From assembly GCA_005408345.1 (NCBI GenBank), contig SEMN01000150.1:744001-808000 (forward strand): a stretch of 64,000 nt of DNA, given 5' to 3'. Shown piece after piece: positions 50,351 through 63,948 of this stretch (positions within the stretch are counted from its first letter, which is position 1; the number at the start of each line of letters is the position of its first letter). The translations under genes and the position numbers were made by a program. A model generated the notes under the pieces. The model worked only from the letters and a program-made list of their open reading frames with translations. It ran no database searches and was not told the origin of the DNA. Source of the DNA: Macquaria australasica. Taxonomy: Eukaryota > Chordata > Actinopteri > Centrarchiformes > Percichthyidae.

Positions 50351-50929
50351 GATATCAGGAAGTGTGTTTGAGGAAAGTGACAGGTTCAGACCGCCATGTA
50401 AAGAACCCTTTGGGCTTGTGCCGCTTATCAGTCCCACACACACTCTTTCTTTCTCGCATGCTATCCACCTTACGCACACAAAGACACACATACTCACACT
50501 CAGCTGAATTATATGTCACGCTGATCTGTTGAGTTCATTTGTAACCTGCTCAGATCCGCTCTGTTCTCCAAGTCTCACGACAGAAGCCATATTACTTTTA
50601 GGCCATCACTTCGCACTAGCATCACAGGACTCCCCCTCCATTATTTCTGTCTTTCCACTTCCCTCTCTCTTTCCTCGCCATCCTCTCATGTCTTTATCTG
50701 TGTGTCAGAATCAGAGGAATCAGACAAGAGAGAAGGGTTATGGCTGTATGCCTGCACACCACACTATCTGGATGGTGCATTGAATTATAAGGAATATCAA
50801 AGATGTTTCAGGAATGACATATTTGTTTTAAGGGATACAAGGCATATAGGCTTGTGGGACACATCTTTACTTTCTGGTTCAGTTTACATGTGTGATGTGA
50901 TGTGGCTATTGTTCAGTTGTGTACATCGA

Positions 50930-51160
50930 TGAGACATCAGGAGGATCGCTGGTTTGGAGGTTCGATCTCCAGCTCCTCCTGTTCACATGTCTGAATGTCC
51001 TTGGGCAAGACACTGAACCACTGAATAGATCCCGATGGTCAGGCCAGAGCCTTGCATGGTAGCTCACTGCCATCCATGGGTGAATGGTAAGCACTTTGGC
51101 GCCATATACGTATTTGTCAGTAGTAACCATGAAATAATGTCTTTTATAGGCACAAGTTTT
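50930..51160 (+). mobile_element. tRNA-derived SINE (same family as 25711-25995)
   Basis: Box B GGTTCGATCTC at 50959-50969, then CTCCTCCTGTTCACATGT and GTCCTTGGGCAAGACACTGA, shared with the 25711 copy. It continues with GGTGAATGGTAAGCACTTTG, a tail segment lacking in the other copy. Box A is degenerate; no clear target duplication. Confidence 0.75.
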
Positions 51161-53508
51161 CACTAGTTTTTTTTTTAAATTGGAAATTAACAAAATCTAC
51201 CTGCTCATCTTGACTGCTCATCGTCTTACTTAAAAATGACAGATGCCCTCTGTGGCCAATTTAGAAGTGGTAACCAGCATTTAACAAAGCTGTTTATAAA
51301 ATTGCATTTGCAGTAGGTATCTTACCCTGGTAATTCTGTCCCAGTTATGCTGTTTGGTTTCCAAAAAAGTCTGGATTACTTCAGTGACTGTGTCAAATCC
51401 AGAGATCTCTGTGCATGTAAACCTATCCACTGTCACTGACAATGCCGATGTTATTTGTAGAGTAATTATTTATACTTCTTTTTATACTATTTCTAGTTCT
51501 CCTTGCTGACAATGTGTTGCCAGAGTCAGCTATGATAGCCAGCACTGAGCTAAGGAAACAATGGTTAAATGTCAACTCCAATACTTACATGCTTAATTTC
51601 TTTCAAAGTTGTCTCAGCGATAACGAAAAAGCAGAGAGGAGCGTCCTTACAGTTTGAGAACTTGATTCATGTTGCACAAGAGAACAATTAAGACATACAG
51701 CTGCTCATTTTCTCATCTGAGTCAACTGGCACTGTGCTGTATACTGTGAAAGGCAACACTGTTGGCACATGATGCATCACACTTGAAATAAACCATTGGG
51801 CTTAATATTCATGCTTGTCAACCATGTCAAGTTATCGACATATTTTTATTTAGTAAATGACATGCCTGTCCTTTTAATTGTCTCCAAATGATACAGAGTA
51901 ATTATAATTAGCAAACTATAATAATTAAGTATTAAATAACATAATTATAGTTAATTCTAACAACATTTGCCATGTAAAGTTTATTTGTGTCAGTTAGCAT
52001 AACAGGTCTACATCAGCAACAGTTCCTAAACCAACCTTTAAGAGGACAAAAGTTCCCCAAAACTCTTTGCAAACTCCTCAAACTCTTCTAAGGGCACTGA
52101 GGTGCAAAAGGAGCTATCTGTGGGAAAATGGCAATCAGAAACAAAGAAAAAAAATTAAGTTGTAATAATAGACTGTTCTCACAAAGGACATGTCATACCA
52201 GGTAAAGCACAGGTGTAACTAATAACATTAATGATTGGTCTGTTTCTTTCAGTCTTGGCTCTGATATGCAGCTACTGTTAAGGTTATTACAGTTCACGTG
52301 TGTCAAGTCAAAATGTCCGCCATGAGAAAGTTCTATGAATATATATGCAAAGTTCAACAACAGGGTTATAGGATTAAATTCAATATTGATTTGGCAAGTC
52401 CAATATAATAAGTACATAAGATAAGTCCAGTGAATATAAGTCAGAGAAAAATAAATAGAAAATGAGTTATTAATATCAGGAGGAGCCAGGAGCCAATACC
52501 AAGAGGAGCTTGTTGGGGTGGTGGGGGGCAGTTCTCCCTAGCAACCCAGAAGAGGAGAGCCACATGGATATCTCAAAGCAAAGAGAACCCAACCTGTTTG
52601 AAGGGGAGGACCCAGTAGGGCTTCAGGTTCACAGGATCACAATTACACACGATAGGGTGGGTGGGGTCCACCTTATCTCGGGACTTAAAGAAGAAATGAT
52701 GTTAGTAGGACATGTGCAAATTATAGTTATAATAGAGAATCTTCTAATGGTGAGAAGACCCTAAATGCTGGATGCTGTGCCCACTAAACAAATGAGTTAA
52801 ACTAACAACTAGTTAACATAAAACTAGTTAGGACTGAGCCAAGCCTGCGCTGAAAAAGAGAACAACTATGGTCATATCTGAAATTTTAACATTAGAAATA
52901 ACAACTTTTGGTTTACAAGAAGGAAAGAAATAAAGCAATGTTTATTGTTCAGTCCTTTGCTGCTTTAACTGGTTAATTCTGGCAGGTTCCTGGAGTTTAC
53001 TTTTCATATTCTAAGACAAGTTGACATCCACTACAGTACTTGCAATTAGAAATTGAAACCTTTGTGATTTTAACAAAGTTACACAATGATTACTTAATGA
53101 GCACAGGAAAAACTACAGCTCCCATGAAGCACGGATACTTACATCATCGTAACTTGGTGTCATCCACCAACTCTCTTCTAAAGTAATTTTTTCCCCCCAA
53201 TTGTTTAGCTGTAATCTCTGCTCTCAATTTGCTCACGGACTCGCTTCTTTTTTCGATCCATGATGTTTAGCCCCCAAAGGTGTAGGGCTTATGGGAAATG
53301 GTGTTCGTTAAAGACCACTACAAATATTATTAAATATTATATAAACAATGATATTCGATAGTTTGTCCAAAATGGAACATCCTTATCTAGACATATGAAG
53401 TGAACCATGAGACATATTGTTGAGAGGTTCCAAGGTTATTTAGCATTGTCACAAATGTCAATGCGATTTTGAATCAGGATTTGTTAATTCTGGAACAGAA
53501 CCTGGAAG
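51161..53508. other. Intergenic, no supported gene
   Basis: AT-rich DNA with an imperfect AT inverted repeat near 51898-51955. ACTACAGCTCCCATGAAGC (53113) and GGGAAATGGTGTTCGTT (53294) may be the ends of an old MITE. No gene. Confidence 0.4.
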
Positions 53509-54040
53509 TTCAGAATCAGAATCAGAATCAGCTTTACTGGTGTGTGTACACATACAAGGAATCTCAGTGTACATACACAGGAATAGACATACATACAGCT
53601 GAAAACAAGGACAACAAGGTAAACACTCTGGTTTCACTTCGGCTGTTTATGAAACATACAGGCATGGTTAAGCATGTCTGTGCATGCCATTCAACCCTTG
53701 TGAATGTGTCATCTTCCTCTAATCATCGTCCTAGTAGTGACGTATCGACATCTAGGGTAGCCTGTTTCCTCATTCGGCCGGCTGTAGCATCTGCTCTGGC
53801 ATCTGTTGTTAGCAGCGACCGCTTCATCGCCATCGCTGACCAGAGAGCGCACTGACTAATCTCAGCATCGTCTGGATATTCAAAGTATAGTCACAAATGA
53901 TGAGATTAATGCTCAGCAGCAGTGTTGATCCGAACTGTCAGACAGACAGGAGGAAGCTGTTAGAGCTACACCTGATACCTAAATATTTTGTGTAACTGCG
54001 CGACAGTGAGAGTGGGTTGGTATTAGATGTGCTGAGGAAG
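53509..54040 (+). repeat. Teleost dispersed repeat ('CAGAATCAGCTTTA' family)
   Basis: Starts with tandem CAGAAT units, then CAGAATCAGCTTTACTGGTG, ACACATACAAGGAATCTCAG and TGTACATACACAGGAATAGA. This opening is a recurrent fish repeat. The later GGAGGAAGCTGTTAGAGC part also fits the family. Middle and 3' border are divergent. Confidence 0.6.
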
Positions 54041-54345
54041 AATTTAAACAAGCCTCACACGGTTGACTCATGATTGGATTCACGCGCAGCTTGAGAAACA
54101 CCTTGCGAGCAGTTAACAAGAATAGTCAAAAATATTCCTATTCTGATGTCAAAACCCTTTTACACATATTTCTCTCTCTAATTATAGCAGTCTGTTTCAT
54201 GCTCAGTTCCTCTTTCTCGCCTCTTGTGTGTGTATGTGTGGGAATCTGAATATGGGTTTATTCTCTGTAATCTTTTAATGACATGCACTAACGATGCGTT
54301 GAGGCCCAGAAAGAGCCCAGGCCATGAAATGCACACACACTCACA

Positions 54346-54372
54346 CACACACACACACATGCACACACACAG
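54346..54372. repeat. Imperfect (CA)n
   Basis: Two CA runs broken by ATG. Confidence 0.9.
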
Positions 54373-54490
54373 AATGACTGAGGCTCAGTGGAAGGCCGCA
54401 GCCTCTGAGAGGATCCACTGGGAGATTAGCCAAATCAGAAAAGCGTTTTAGAGAAAGGCAGCTTTAACACAACACAACACAGATAGTGTA

Positions 54491-54509
54491 AGTGTGTGTG
54501 TGTGTGTGT

Positions 54510-54541
<32 letters not shown>
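54491..54541. repeat. (GT)n microsatellite
   Basis: About 25 GT copies with one GTAT interruption near 54513. Confidence 0.97.
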
Positions 54542-54943
54542 CATGAGAGAAGAGATAGGCTAGATGTCCACAGCTTCAAGCCCAACATTTTGTTTGCAAC
54601 TTTCTCAGTCTGAACCCTCTTGTTTCATCTCCTTCATTATCAGGTTTACAACAGATGCATCCTGCCACTCAGCATCAGCATTTATCACTGGCAGTTGCAT
54701 GTTTACAGTACAGTACATCCTGCTGTTTTGTTTCCATTTTGCCACAGCAGACTGTTACAATTAATCAAAACATTATCCAAATAGCAATATCCAAATTGCA
54801 GGAGCTGCAGTTTTTTGATAGAGGTAAAATGTGTCACAACATACCATTAGAAATGAAGCATTGTGGTGCTACAGAGGCACCAAGGCTTACAAATCACATT
54901 CTCCAGACCTAAGGGAACATGCTTGTTTGATACAGACCCCAGC

Positions 54944-55089
54944 AAAAAATTACATCATCATCATTTTTATATATTTTTCAGTGAAAATTAAATGCAAGAA
55001 TTACCATTCCCAGTGTAATCGTGACTCGCAATATCTGTCAAAATAATCTTTTTTTGTTTTGTTTGTTTTTTGCATATCGTTCAGCCCTA
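54944..55089. mobile_element. Solo end of a hAT-type MITE
   Basis: Right end ATATCGTTCAGCCCTA (ending 55089) is the reverse complement of the TAGGGCTGAACGAT terminus common in fish hAT MITEs. The AT-rich body GTGTAATCGTGACTCGCAAT fits. The partner end is missing. Confidence 0.5.
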
Positions 55090-55589
55090 GCAGACTGTAC
55101 TGTCTTTAAATGGTTCTATATTTAAACCTACATCAACCTCATCTTACTGTAATACTTATGACAGTACTTGGCTTTCCTGGGTTGTGACTGAGTCTCATTT
55201 AATTGTCAAACTTGATGGCTTACACAGATGGTAGGAATGAAACATTTAAAAAATTTGGGCAGTATATAACCATACACATAACCTGACTGGAGAGCAGATA
55301 TACAGTACAGTACATTGTGTACTTAATAGTAGGCATTAGTCATGTTCCTGTGATCATTTAATGTTGATCCATCATACTGTTGTTAGTGACTAAGAGCTGT
55401 AGTACGGTCATAGCATATTTGCATCAGGTTTCTGTGCAGCGCTACTTGGTCCGGTTGAAGTGGATGTGAGGAAATTTGTTCTGACAAGGTATCATATTTA
55501 TTTGATGTAATGTGACCAAGTTGAAGAACTCATGTGGGTGTCTTATTCCCCATCTTACAGCTACAAGAAATTTTTTCTTAATCTATCTA

Positions 55590-55592
<3 letters not shown>

Positions 55593-55680
<88 letters not shown>
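55593..55680. repeat. (AT)n microsatellite, 88 bp
   Basis: 44 uninterrupted AT copies preceded by (ATCT)3. Self-complementary and cruciform-prone. Confidence 0.98.
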
Positions 55681-55684
<4 letters not shown>

Positions 55685-56815
55685 ACAGTAGGTATGCATT
55701 AGAAACTCAGCAATGCAGGGTTTTTGAAGCTGATACAATATGACTATTTGTTTAAAAAAATCACTAAAAATATACAAGTGATATTCTTTTTTTTACATAA
55801 ACAAATAGCACAGACAAACACTTTTGAACAGGATCCCTGGTTATTAAAGGACTGTGACCAAGATATGCACTGAGAGGGACATTTTACAGTTGACAAATAA
55901 ATGCTCTATGGTGGATAAACTATGCAGAGCCAACAGCTTCAAACCCAACATTTTTTTAATGAAATATAATATTAGGCTTACCACCTCCACTCATTCAATT
56001 TCGAGAGGGAAACTGATATGTGATGCCAACAATTTATCTATGACCTCAAAATGTCTTATCTGCCTGATGAATATCTCAATATGATACATTGTGATAGGCT
56101 TTAATCAGCTGATAATATCGGCCATGCTTAAATATACAGTGCCACCTAAATAACAAAGTAAAGCCACCACAGAACAACAAATACAGGTGGCACAAGGTCG
56201 CTGCGGCAACATGTGCACCATGACGTACACTTTGTAGGTAACAGAGGAATCCCATAGTTATAATGTGTGAGTTTGAGGCAGATGAGCTTTTAACAACCCA
56301 AACTGAAAATACAGCATGCCTTGCTGTGTCAGTCTAGCATTTAAATGAAAAGTTTGTTTGTGCTGACTGAGTATCAGTACACCTGAGATATTAGACCAGC
56401 TTATGTGTGTCATGTACCAAATCTTTTCAACACAACAACGCCATAAATGGTAAACTAAGATCTGCATTTCACTTTATGTATTTGAGGCAGAGGCAATATG
56501 GAATAGGGACACGCTAACTTAGCAATGCCAACAGCTGTTTAACATTAACACATCAGCCCAAAGCTTCAGCTGTAACAGCACAATGCGTGTTGATATTAAA
56601 CATAGTATCATCCAATTCACAATCCATATTGAAGAACTTACCTGTTGATCGAGGTCCACAAAACGCCAAAAATAGAGCCGAAACATCCTGCACTAAATCT
56701 TGTTAACCAGCCCAGTTTGTTTTCTGAGTTGTGGCTGAAATGTCTTAAAGACCCTTAATTCTGGTTGAATCTTCACAAAGATTAATTTGCAGGGCTGAAA
56801 CAAAATGCAGAGATT
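55681..56815. other. Intergenic sequence just downstream of the TAFA gene
   Basis: No gene, microsatellite or recognised element. It may hold further 3' UTR if a more distal poly(A) site is used. Confidence 0.45.
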
Positions 56816-57738
56816 TGTCTTTTCTTTTGAAAGGTTTTATTCATTTCATATAATACTGACACATGTACTCAATAGCGGTTAACAGGCGTTTAAAAACACA
56901 GATATTAAAACCATTAGAGCGTCAATTTATTTTTAGCCCCTTTGATTCCATGGACCATTTTTTACACGTTTACATGTTTCAATATACCATAACATCTACT
57001 TGGTATTAGTCTAACCTCACCCCTGAAAGGATTTTGTCCTCTGTCAAAAGACCAAAGAAAAAAGAAGACTGGCAAACTGTCTCCCCATTTTAAAAAATGG
57101 CATGTGGTAAGCCACAAACTATTCAAGGTAAAATATTCTTATGGAGGTGAAATCTGAAAAAAACAGAAAAGGTTCGGTTTCAGATCTGAGGAACATTTTG
57201 ACAGCATCAAGTGTGTCATATGTGGCACAGTTAAATTGAAATGTGTCATCCAGACTACATGAGACAGCCATTCTGGATCCACTCCCTTTTTTTTCCTTTT
57301 TTTTTTGTAGTGACGTTTGTAATGCAGGATAGCTGTCTGAAATCCAGATCCCTTTTATTCCCAGTTTGCGTATGGAACACAACTAAGCAATAGAAGAGAG
57401 ATGAAGAATACAGATTGTTGGTTTTTTTTTGCTATCTAATCCAGTGCTGTTTAGGTCATAGTTCACTTTTTTGAAGTTGTTGTTCGTTGTAACAGTAAAG
57501 GATTGTGGGTGATGCAGTCCTCCACAGTAAAGGATCAAGGACACTCAGTTGTGTTTAAGGTGATGGAAGACAGTGTCAGAGTCCTGTCTCTGTGCCACCA
57601 TATCCACAGAAAAATGAAACAATTACTGGTTCCTCATAGATGTCCATCTGAGTGTGTTTCCTCACCACTGATAGGTCCATTGTGCTGTGTAAGTAACTCC
57701 ACCACCATCTTCTTCCGCTCTTCTTGAGACGGGCAGGA
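56816..57738 (-). other. Probable 3' UTR of the TAFA gene with alternative poly(A) signals
   Basis: Downstream of the stop codon the minus strand has no intron-like acceptor I can defend. It carries three AATAAA hexamers, at 57354-57359, 56926-56931 and 56836-56841. The first would give a ~0.4-kb UTR, the others ~0.8-0.9 kb. The left boundary is placed about 20 nt beyond the last hexamer and is inferred. The stretch has A/T runs (57289-57307, 57421-57430) but no recognisable transposon or microsatellite, which fits a UTR under some constraint. RNA-seq or 3'-end data would set the real end. Confidence 0.55.
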
Positions 57739-57750
57739 CTATCGGGTCAC
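57739..57750 (-). CDS. tafa3: Terminal coding piece of the TAFA gene (Val-Thr-Arg-stop)
   Basis: Seen: the minus-strand acceptor ccctgtttcag ends at 57751, followed by GTG ACC CGA TAG. The preceding exon (61393-61517) ends in phase 0 after ...KTTK, so splicing gives ...KTTKVTR-stop. Known: VTR is the expected C terminus of several TAFA paralogues. The match of phase, residues and stop position makes this tiny coding piece secure although it is only 12 nucleotides long. It is the start of a long last exon that is otherwise 3' UTR. ORF- or homology-based gene finders would easily miss it and read through the donor of the previous exon instead. The 3642-bp intron between the two pieces is described separately. 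Confidence 0.9.
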   Translation of the reverse strand: MTR

Positions 57751-59618
57751 CTGAAACAGGGAGAAAAGAAGTGGGTCACTGAAAATAGTCCCTAGAAAAA
57801 GTTAGGATGTAGCGTGACACGGTAAAAGGTCACAGAACAGATTCGGAAGCCAATTGTGGCAGAACATGTCAACTGATGATGCAGTGCCGTGCAGCACAGT
57901 CCCCTATTTGGAAATAATGGGAAGTGAGACTTGTTGGTGGTGCACCGACAACGTGGCTAGCACGGTCTCTGTCTATTCTGGCAAGAGACTAAACAAGACA
58001 CAGCTTGAATCGTGGCAGTCAGCCCACACCGCCTCACTCTCAGTGCCTGGCCCACTGCCATGTCATTTCGTCTCTGTGTCGAGACGGCTGCTCTAATCAC
58101 ATGGTCTCTTTATCTCATCTATCCATCTTTCCATTTTCTTTGCTCAGGCACTCTTTTTTTTTCAAGCTATTAGGAGACATTTTCAACCAGCCAATGACAC
58201 AACAGACACAAATTGCTGTATAACTGCCAGTGCTTGGGCTTGTAATAGACCAGACTTTCCAAGACTATTCTTCTGTTTTCCTGCATGCCTTTCTCTCTCA
58301 TTGTGTTTCCCAGTGGCGTCCCCTCTTAGCCCCAACACATGCTGTCCATCCTGTACTTCCTCTTGAGGGAGTCTGTCTTTTGTCAGACCCAGGTGCCAGC
58401 TAACAAAGTGTGAAGGCCAGCCATCACTGAGAGAGCTCAAAGGAGCGTTTCCTCCGAGCTGCCAGCTGAAACTGTTCTACTGTATCTGCTCTCGATGGCT
58501 CCAGGCCACCCTTCCTGGGCCCGTTCCCATTGCCTTCAGGCATCTACTCCTGTGCCTGATCAAAGAGTCTGCAGGCGTTTGTTGTCACGCCAGTTCACTA
58601 TACACGCACAATGCTGCATCTCTGTGCCTGCTATGCTTTAAGTTGCTTCAAAGTCCTTTTAGTTCATCCCCTTGCCTGTTTAAATATGCCTGTAGGTTGC
58701 AGTTTCTGTGCCCAATTAGAAAGCGGATTTAGTTAGTTAGATCTCAATTCACAAAGAACACAAGCAGTGCTCAAGTGTCATCTCTATAGGCCTTATTCCA
58801 CAAGCTTTAACTGTCTACACTAGTGGCTGCTCAGATGGCCACAAGGCAGATGTCCCCTTCACTCCTGAATTATACACACTCCCTATGACTCACTTAGTCA
58901 CACAAGAGTAAATTATGGAAAGCAATTATTCAAATTATTTGTTCTTGATTTGTTTTTTCTCATTCTTTAATAATCTAAAAGCTGCATCAAATTACATTAC
59001 ACAGTTCTTGGTTCACTGTTTGTTTCTATCAAAGAGAAAGGTGCTTTCAGAATATCTTGCCTAAAGAGGTTGATGGGGCTTGCACACTGCTGCATCTGTT
59101 TAGTGTTGATGTAAGCTAGTTATATAGGAAGTGAAACATACATGCGCTGCTGACACCCTGTCATTTTTTTGTTAATGTGCATCTGCGCAAATGCACACAC
59201 ACACGCTTGCCTTGCAGTCTATGACAGCTCAGTGGCCTGGCAGCCCGGCCGTGTCTGTCTGCTCATCCATATGATATTATTTGGCATTGATCGAGCTGTC
59301 TTCCATCCCCTCCCTCTCTCCTCCCTCTGCCCTCCTCCTCTCCTCCTTTCCTCTGCTCCCAGCCAGGGATGGATGGCGGAAAGGATGGAGAGTGCCAAAC
59401 TCTCTTTTTGTGTTCTTGCCTGCTCTGTGTACCCAGATACAAGCATAAGCTCCTCGTCACCTGACCAGTTCCAGTATTCTTGTTTTCAAGTGTTTTCTTT
59501 ATTCTCTTATCTACCTATCACCTCTGCCTTCAGTCTTTCCTCTCCACTTTCAACTTGTAATTTTTTCTTTCTCATCCATCTCCCCCTGTCTCTTTCTTCC
59601 TTTTTGCTGCTCTCCATG

Positions 59619-59640
59619 TCTCTCTCTCTCTCTCTCTCTC
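59619..59640. repeat. (CT)n microsatellite
   Basis: 11 CT copies in a pyrimidine-rich stretch (59300-59640). Confidence 0.95.
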
Positions 59641-60777
59641 ATCCTGTTTTTCTCTCAGTCCATCGTCAATTTCAATTTACGAGCGGGTCTTAATGGGACT
59701 ATAAGAGAACGTTCGATGCTATTGATCTGGATGCCTGCACATCTTGACCTCAGCGTACCACACCAGAGGAGAAAAATATCGCTCTGTTCATCATCAGGCA
59801 TACACATCAGCTAACACGCTCACATAGTGTAGACACACACACACACAGCAGTCAAACACACACACGCAAACTCACACAGATCATTGATCAAAGACCTGAA
59901 TGCAAGAAACAGCAAATATTTGTGCTCTTTCAAACCACGACAGAGTCAATGATAAAGCGATGCTGAAACTGGTTTGCTTTGATCTTGTTAAGGAAATTAC
60001 AAATGCGCTCTTTGGGTTTGATAAAACTAAATGCATGAGATCAGATATATGAAGCAACTATGAACGGCACTCACATATTCAGAAATTGCATCATCTTCAT
60101 ATCTGATCAACCTTCATGTGTCTCTCAATTATGCCCGTTATATACTCCAAGACCTCTCTGTCATTTTCTGTTTTCCTTTCTTTGTCTCTTTATCTGTCTC
60201 TGTGATGTGAGCGGGGAATTTGGAAAGTTCGGTTCACACTTATGAACAGCAGAAAACTATTTCAGGGGTGAGAATAAGATGAGGGGCTGCTGAGGAGGAA
60301 AGAAGGAAAGAGTGTAACTTGAGGGGGTGAGATCCACTTTGCCAGGTGAGAGGTGAGCAGAGGAAAAAGTAAGGAAGGAATTCTTAATCAGCCAAGCGTA
60401 TGGGAGGCAGACTCCGAGTGCTTTAGAGAAAGAGAGAGTGGGAAAGAGAGAGAGAGAGAGAGACACGCGTCTTAAGCTTTTCTTATCCCTCTCTTTTACC
60501 CAAGGAGATGCACTCTTCCCTCCTCTGACCACGCCTTCTATCAATTATTTAGGCAGAAAACAAAGGTCTGCACCCAGCCATGAATAATGGAAGGTGAGAA
60601 GGCAGAGAGAAGCATGGAGGCTAGAAACAGAAGCATACAGTGACAAGAGGTGAGTCTCGCACAAATTCCCTCCTATGACAGACAGCTAAGAGCCTGCTCA
60701 GGTCAAGCCACTGAAGAGAAGCTAACAGGTGCCGATCGGGCCTGAGCAGAAAGATATACAATGTACATCCACACCTA

Positions 60778-60796
60778 CACACACACACACACACAC
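60778..60796. repeat. (CA)n microsatellite
   Basis: Nine CA copies followed by GCACGCACAGACACAG. Confidence 0.93.
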
Positions 60797-61036
60797 GCAC
60801 GCACAGACACAGACAAATGTACATGAGTACATGAAAATTGAGGAAATACAAGGAAAACAACACACACATGCACAAACTGCACATACTGTATTATGGGCGA
60901 ATCGGAGCATAAAAACTATCTGAGGACAGTTACCACTCTAGTGTATTCGATGTGGTGAGTTGTTTTTGCATCGAGTCAGATGGCATGCCAGTCAGCAGGG
61001 CAAGTAGGAGTGAAGGGAATTGTGATGTTCTCTCTC

Positions 61037-61039
<3 letters not shown>

Positions 61040-61079
<40 letters not shown>
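61040..61079. repeat. (GT)n microsatellite near a splice donor
   Basis: 20 GT copies in the last TAFA intron, about 310 bp downstream (in transcript sense) of the exon 61393-61517. It appears as CA repeats in the pre-mRNA. Confidence 0.97.
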
Positions 61080-61087
<8 letters not shown>

Positions 61088-61140
61088 TATTTCCCTTGTT
61101 CCTGTTGGCCTTGTTTTTCTTCAGAGAATGTTTGATGTTA

Positions 61141-61548
<408 letters not shown>

Positions 61549-61734
61549 TTAGTTTGGTAAAGACACGACTCCATATTTGTTGAGGTGCTTTCATTCAATG
61601 TGTTTCCAGACTGTGTATCTGTGAATTTCGACACCGAGCTTTCTCTAGACAACTTTCTGTCCAAATTTTAATGAATTTCCAGAAAATCGGCAAAAGAAAA
61701 TGTCAATTAATCAACAAGTCCCCCAACCTAAACG

Positions 61735-62165
61735 ACAGAATAGGTCGTTTGTCAATGACTCCCAAAACGACATATATAGGCGTACCGGACCTTTGTCATC
61801 ATGGTAACAGTAATAAACACGTGGTAAACACGTGAAACGGTCGCAGTAGATTTAGGCACCAAAACTACTTGATTAGGTTTAGGAAAAGATCTTGGTTTGG
61901 CTTAAAATAACTACATTAGATACTTAAGTTACGAAAGTTAAAGTAAGTCAACGTTGACTTTTGGTTTCACGCGGGACATGAACAGAGGTCTCCTGGGTGA
62001 AAGTCCTGTGTTGTTTGACCTAAACATCCTCTCTGACCACCTCCCTATGCAGACTTTGTCGCTCTTTATAGGTCTCCGCCTAACAATAAATGTAAATATG
62101 ATTCGTAATAAGCTGCTTGCACAGACGACCTATACGGTCGTATTTTTGGGGAGGACACTCTCCAA
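61735..62165. repeat. Common teleost dispersed repeat (type uncertain)
   Basis: The stretch has phrases I recognise as recurrent in fish genomes: the AAACGACAGAATAGGTCGTTTG left part, the GTTTAGGAAAAGATCTTGG middle and the TCTCCTGGGTGAAAGTCCTG part. It contains two CACGTG motifs, at 61818-61823 and 61829-61834. A segment near 62038-62072 resembles 9276-9312 in this window (CCTC..TGC(G/A)GACTTTGT(T/C)GCTCT), supporting repeat status. The class (SINE, MITE or other) is not resolved. Confidence 0.5.
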
Positions 62166-63948
62166 TTAATGTGCATTTCTATCCATTACCGTTATACGAA
62201 TATTAGAAGTTGGGCGCATCGAGATAAACAGTCGGTTGCACTCATTGTCCAGTTGGGTGTCATAAAACCATTGCAGAAGAAGAGGGAGCAATGAGATGAT
62301 GTAATTAAAAGAGAGACATTCAAAACTCAAACGAACCAAAACGATTTTTGCATTTCTGTTGTCTGTTTTATGTATTAATCAGTCCACACAGATCTGATGT
62401 TTTCATCGGCCACACTTTTTGTCTCTTCAGTGGAGCAGAAGCTTCAGTGGATGTTTAAGTCACATTCATGATTTATTCACGAATTCTGTTTCCAATAACA
62501 CTTACATTTTTTCTTTTATCAAAACACCAACTTTTTCACCTCAGCCAAGTGTAAAAGCCTTTTTTGTGATATTGCGACTCTTTTTTTTTCTTCGAATTTC
62601 CTGCTTTTCAGCACAGGTGTTGTTATTCGCAAATTGAAAATGTGCATAAAAAGTGGTGGATGCAAATGCCCTTCCTGATAGAGTACTAGATATGAATGTA
62701 AATAAATAAATAGTGTTTGAGGTTGTTTCCAGTTTCCTTATACCGTCCATTGATCAGTCATGTGACTTATAGATCACCATAGATACTAAATATATAAAAC
62801 AATATAAAAAATAAAGAAATTTACAGGAGATGTATAAATTATGTATAAACCATCTTTTCAAAATATTCTTTAGCAAATGCAATCTTTCATCTTTGCCCTT
62901 CAATGGGTAAAAAGATTCCTGTACTCCTTCAACCTCGTTTTTTTTTTCAAACTAATTTTTAACACAGTAGACTCAAATCTCTTCCATCACTTCATATACA
63001 TGAATAACACTAATTTCAAAGCCAGCTTTAACACATCCATTATTTAACTAAATTTCCAATATAGAAATCCAGAATGCCTCCCTATGACTAAAAACATCTG
63101 ACACAATGGGGTAAACATGAGTTTTAATATATGATACTTTACCATATAATTTTGAATACTTTAGTAAATATTGTTACACATCAATATAAAGATAATTATT
63201 GGCATACTGTCCATATGTCCCACACATATTAACCTTCAGAGGAATATGAAATAGAAATTTTCCTCTGAACAAAATATTTTGACAACCTTTCAGCAATAAA
63301 GAAAAATGGGTTATGTTCTGTGTTTTTAAATGCAGATTATTACTGTACGTGTGGGCTTCGTGAGCGCTAGAGTCATGTGAATTTAATCAGCAGATAAGAG
63401 ATCATTTACATTTTCAATTCAACCAGGGGAAAAAACAAACAAAACTGGAGGCAAGATATGCCTGAGACAGCTGGGATATGTTGTGAGGGTTTAGAATAGT
63501 ATCTGTTCACAACGCATCAGATCAGATAAAAATTAAGTGATGAAGTGCCTTTAGCAAACAATAAAGAGAAAAAGGCTGAAAAAGACCAGACACATCAAGA
63601 ACAAGAAGATTATTAAATATCACAACAAAAAAAGTAACAAAAGAACACCCACCAGAGTAAAAGCTGACTGACTGAATGTGCGAAAATCTGAAAAATGTTC
63701 TTAAGAATACCGTTTCTTTATCCGTCTTAAGACTGGGTATTGTGAAAGTAAACTTTGTTGTGAGCTCATAACTTATCATTTATTCACATGTTAATCATCT
63801 ATTCATAATCATGTTTGTATACTTATTAATATTTAGTAATTATATGATTGTGTATTTACTTTAACTAGTTAATAGTCCCAGTTCTATTCATGTCTCTACT
63901 CTTAAACTCTCACCTAGTTTCATGTCTTTTAGTTTGGTGTGTGTTAAG

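Noticed and set aside
57119..57382. 87-codon minus-strand open frame
   Set aside because: Lies in the inferred TAFA 3' UTR and includes poly-A-derived lysines; not a separate gene.
59169..59693. 174-codon plus-strand open frame in the TAFA intron
   Set aside because: Ser/Leu/Pro-rich product of a pyrimidine-rich stretch, antisense to the gene, no recognisable domain.
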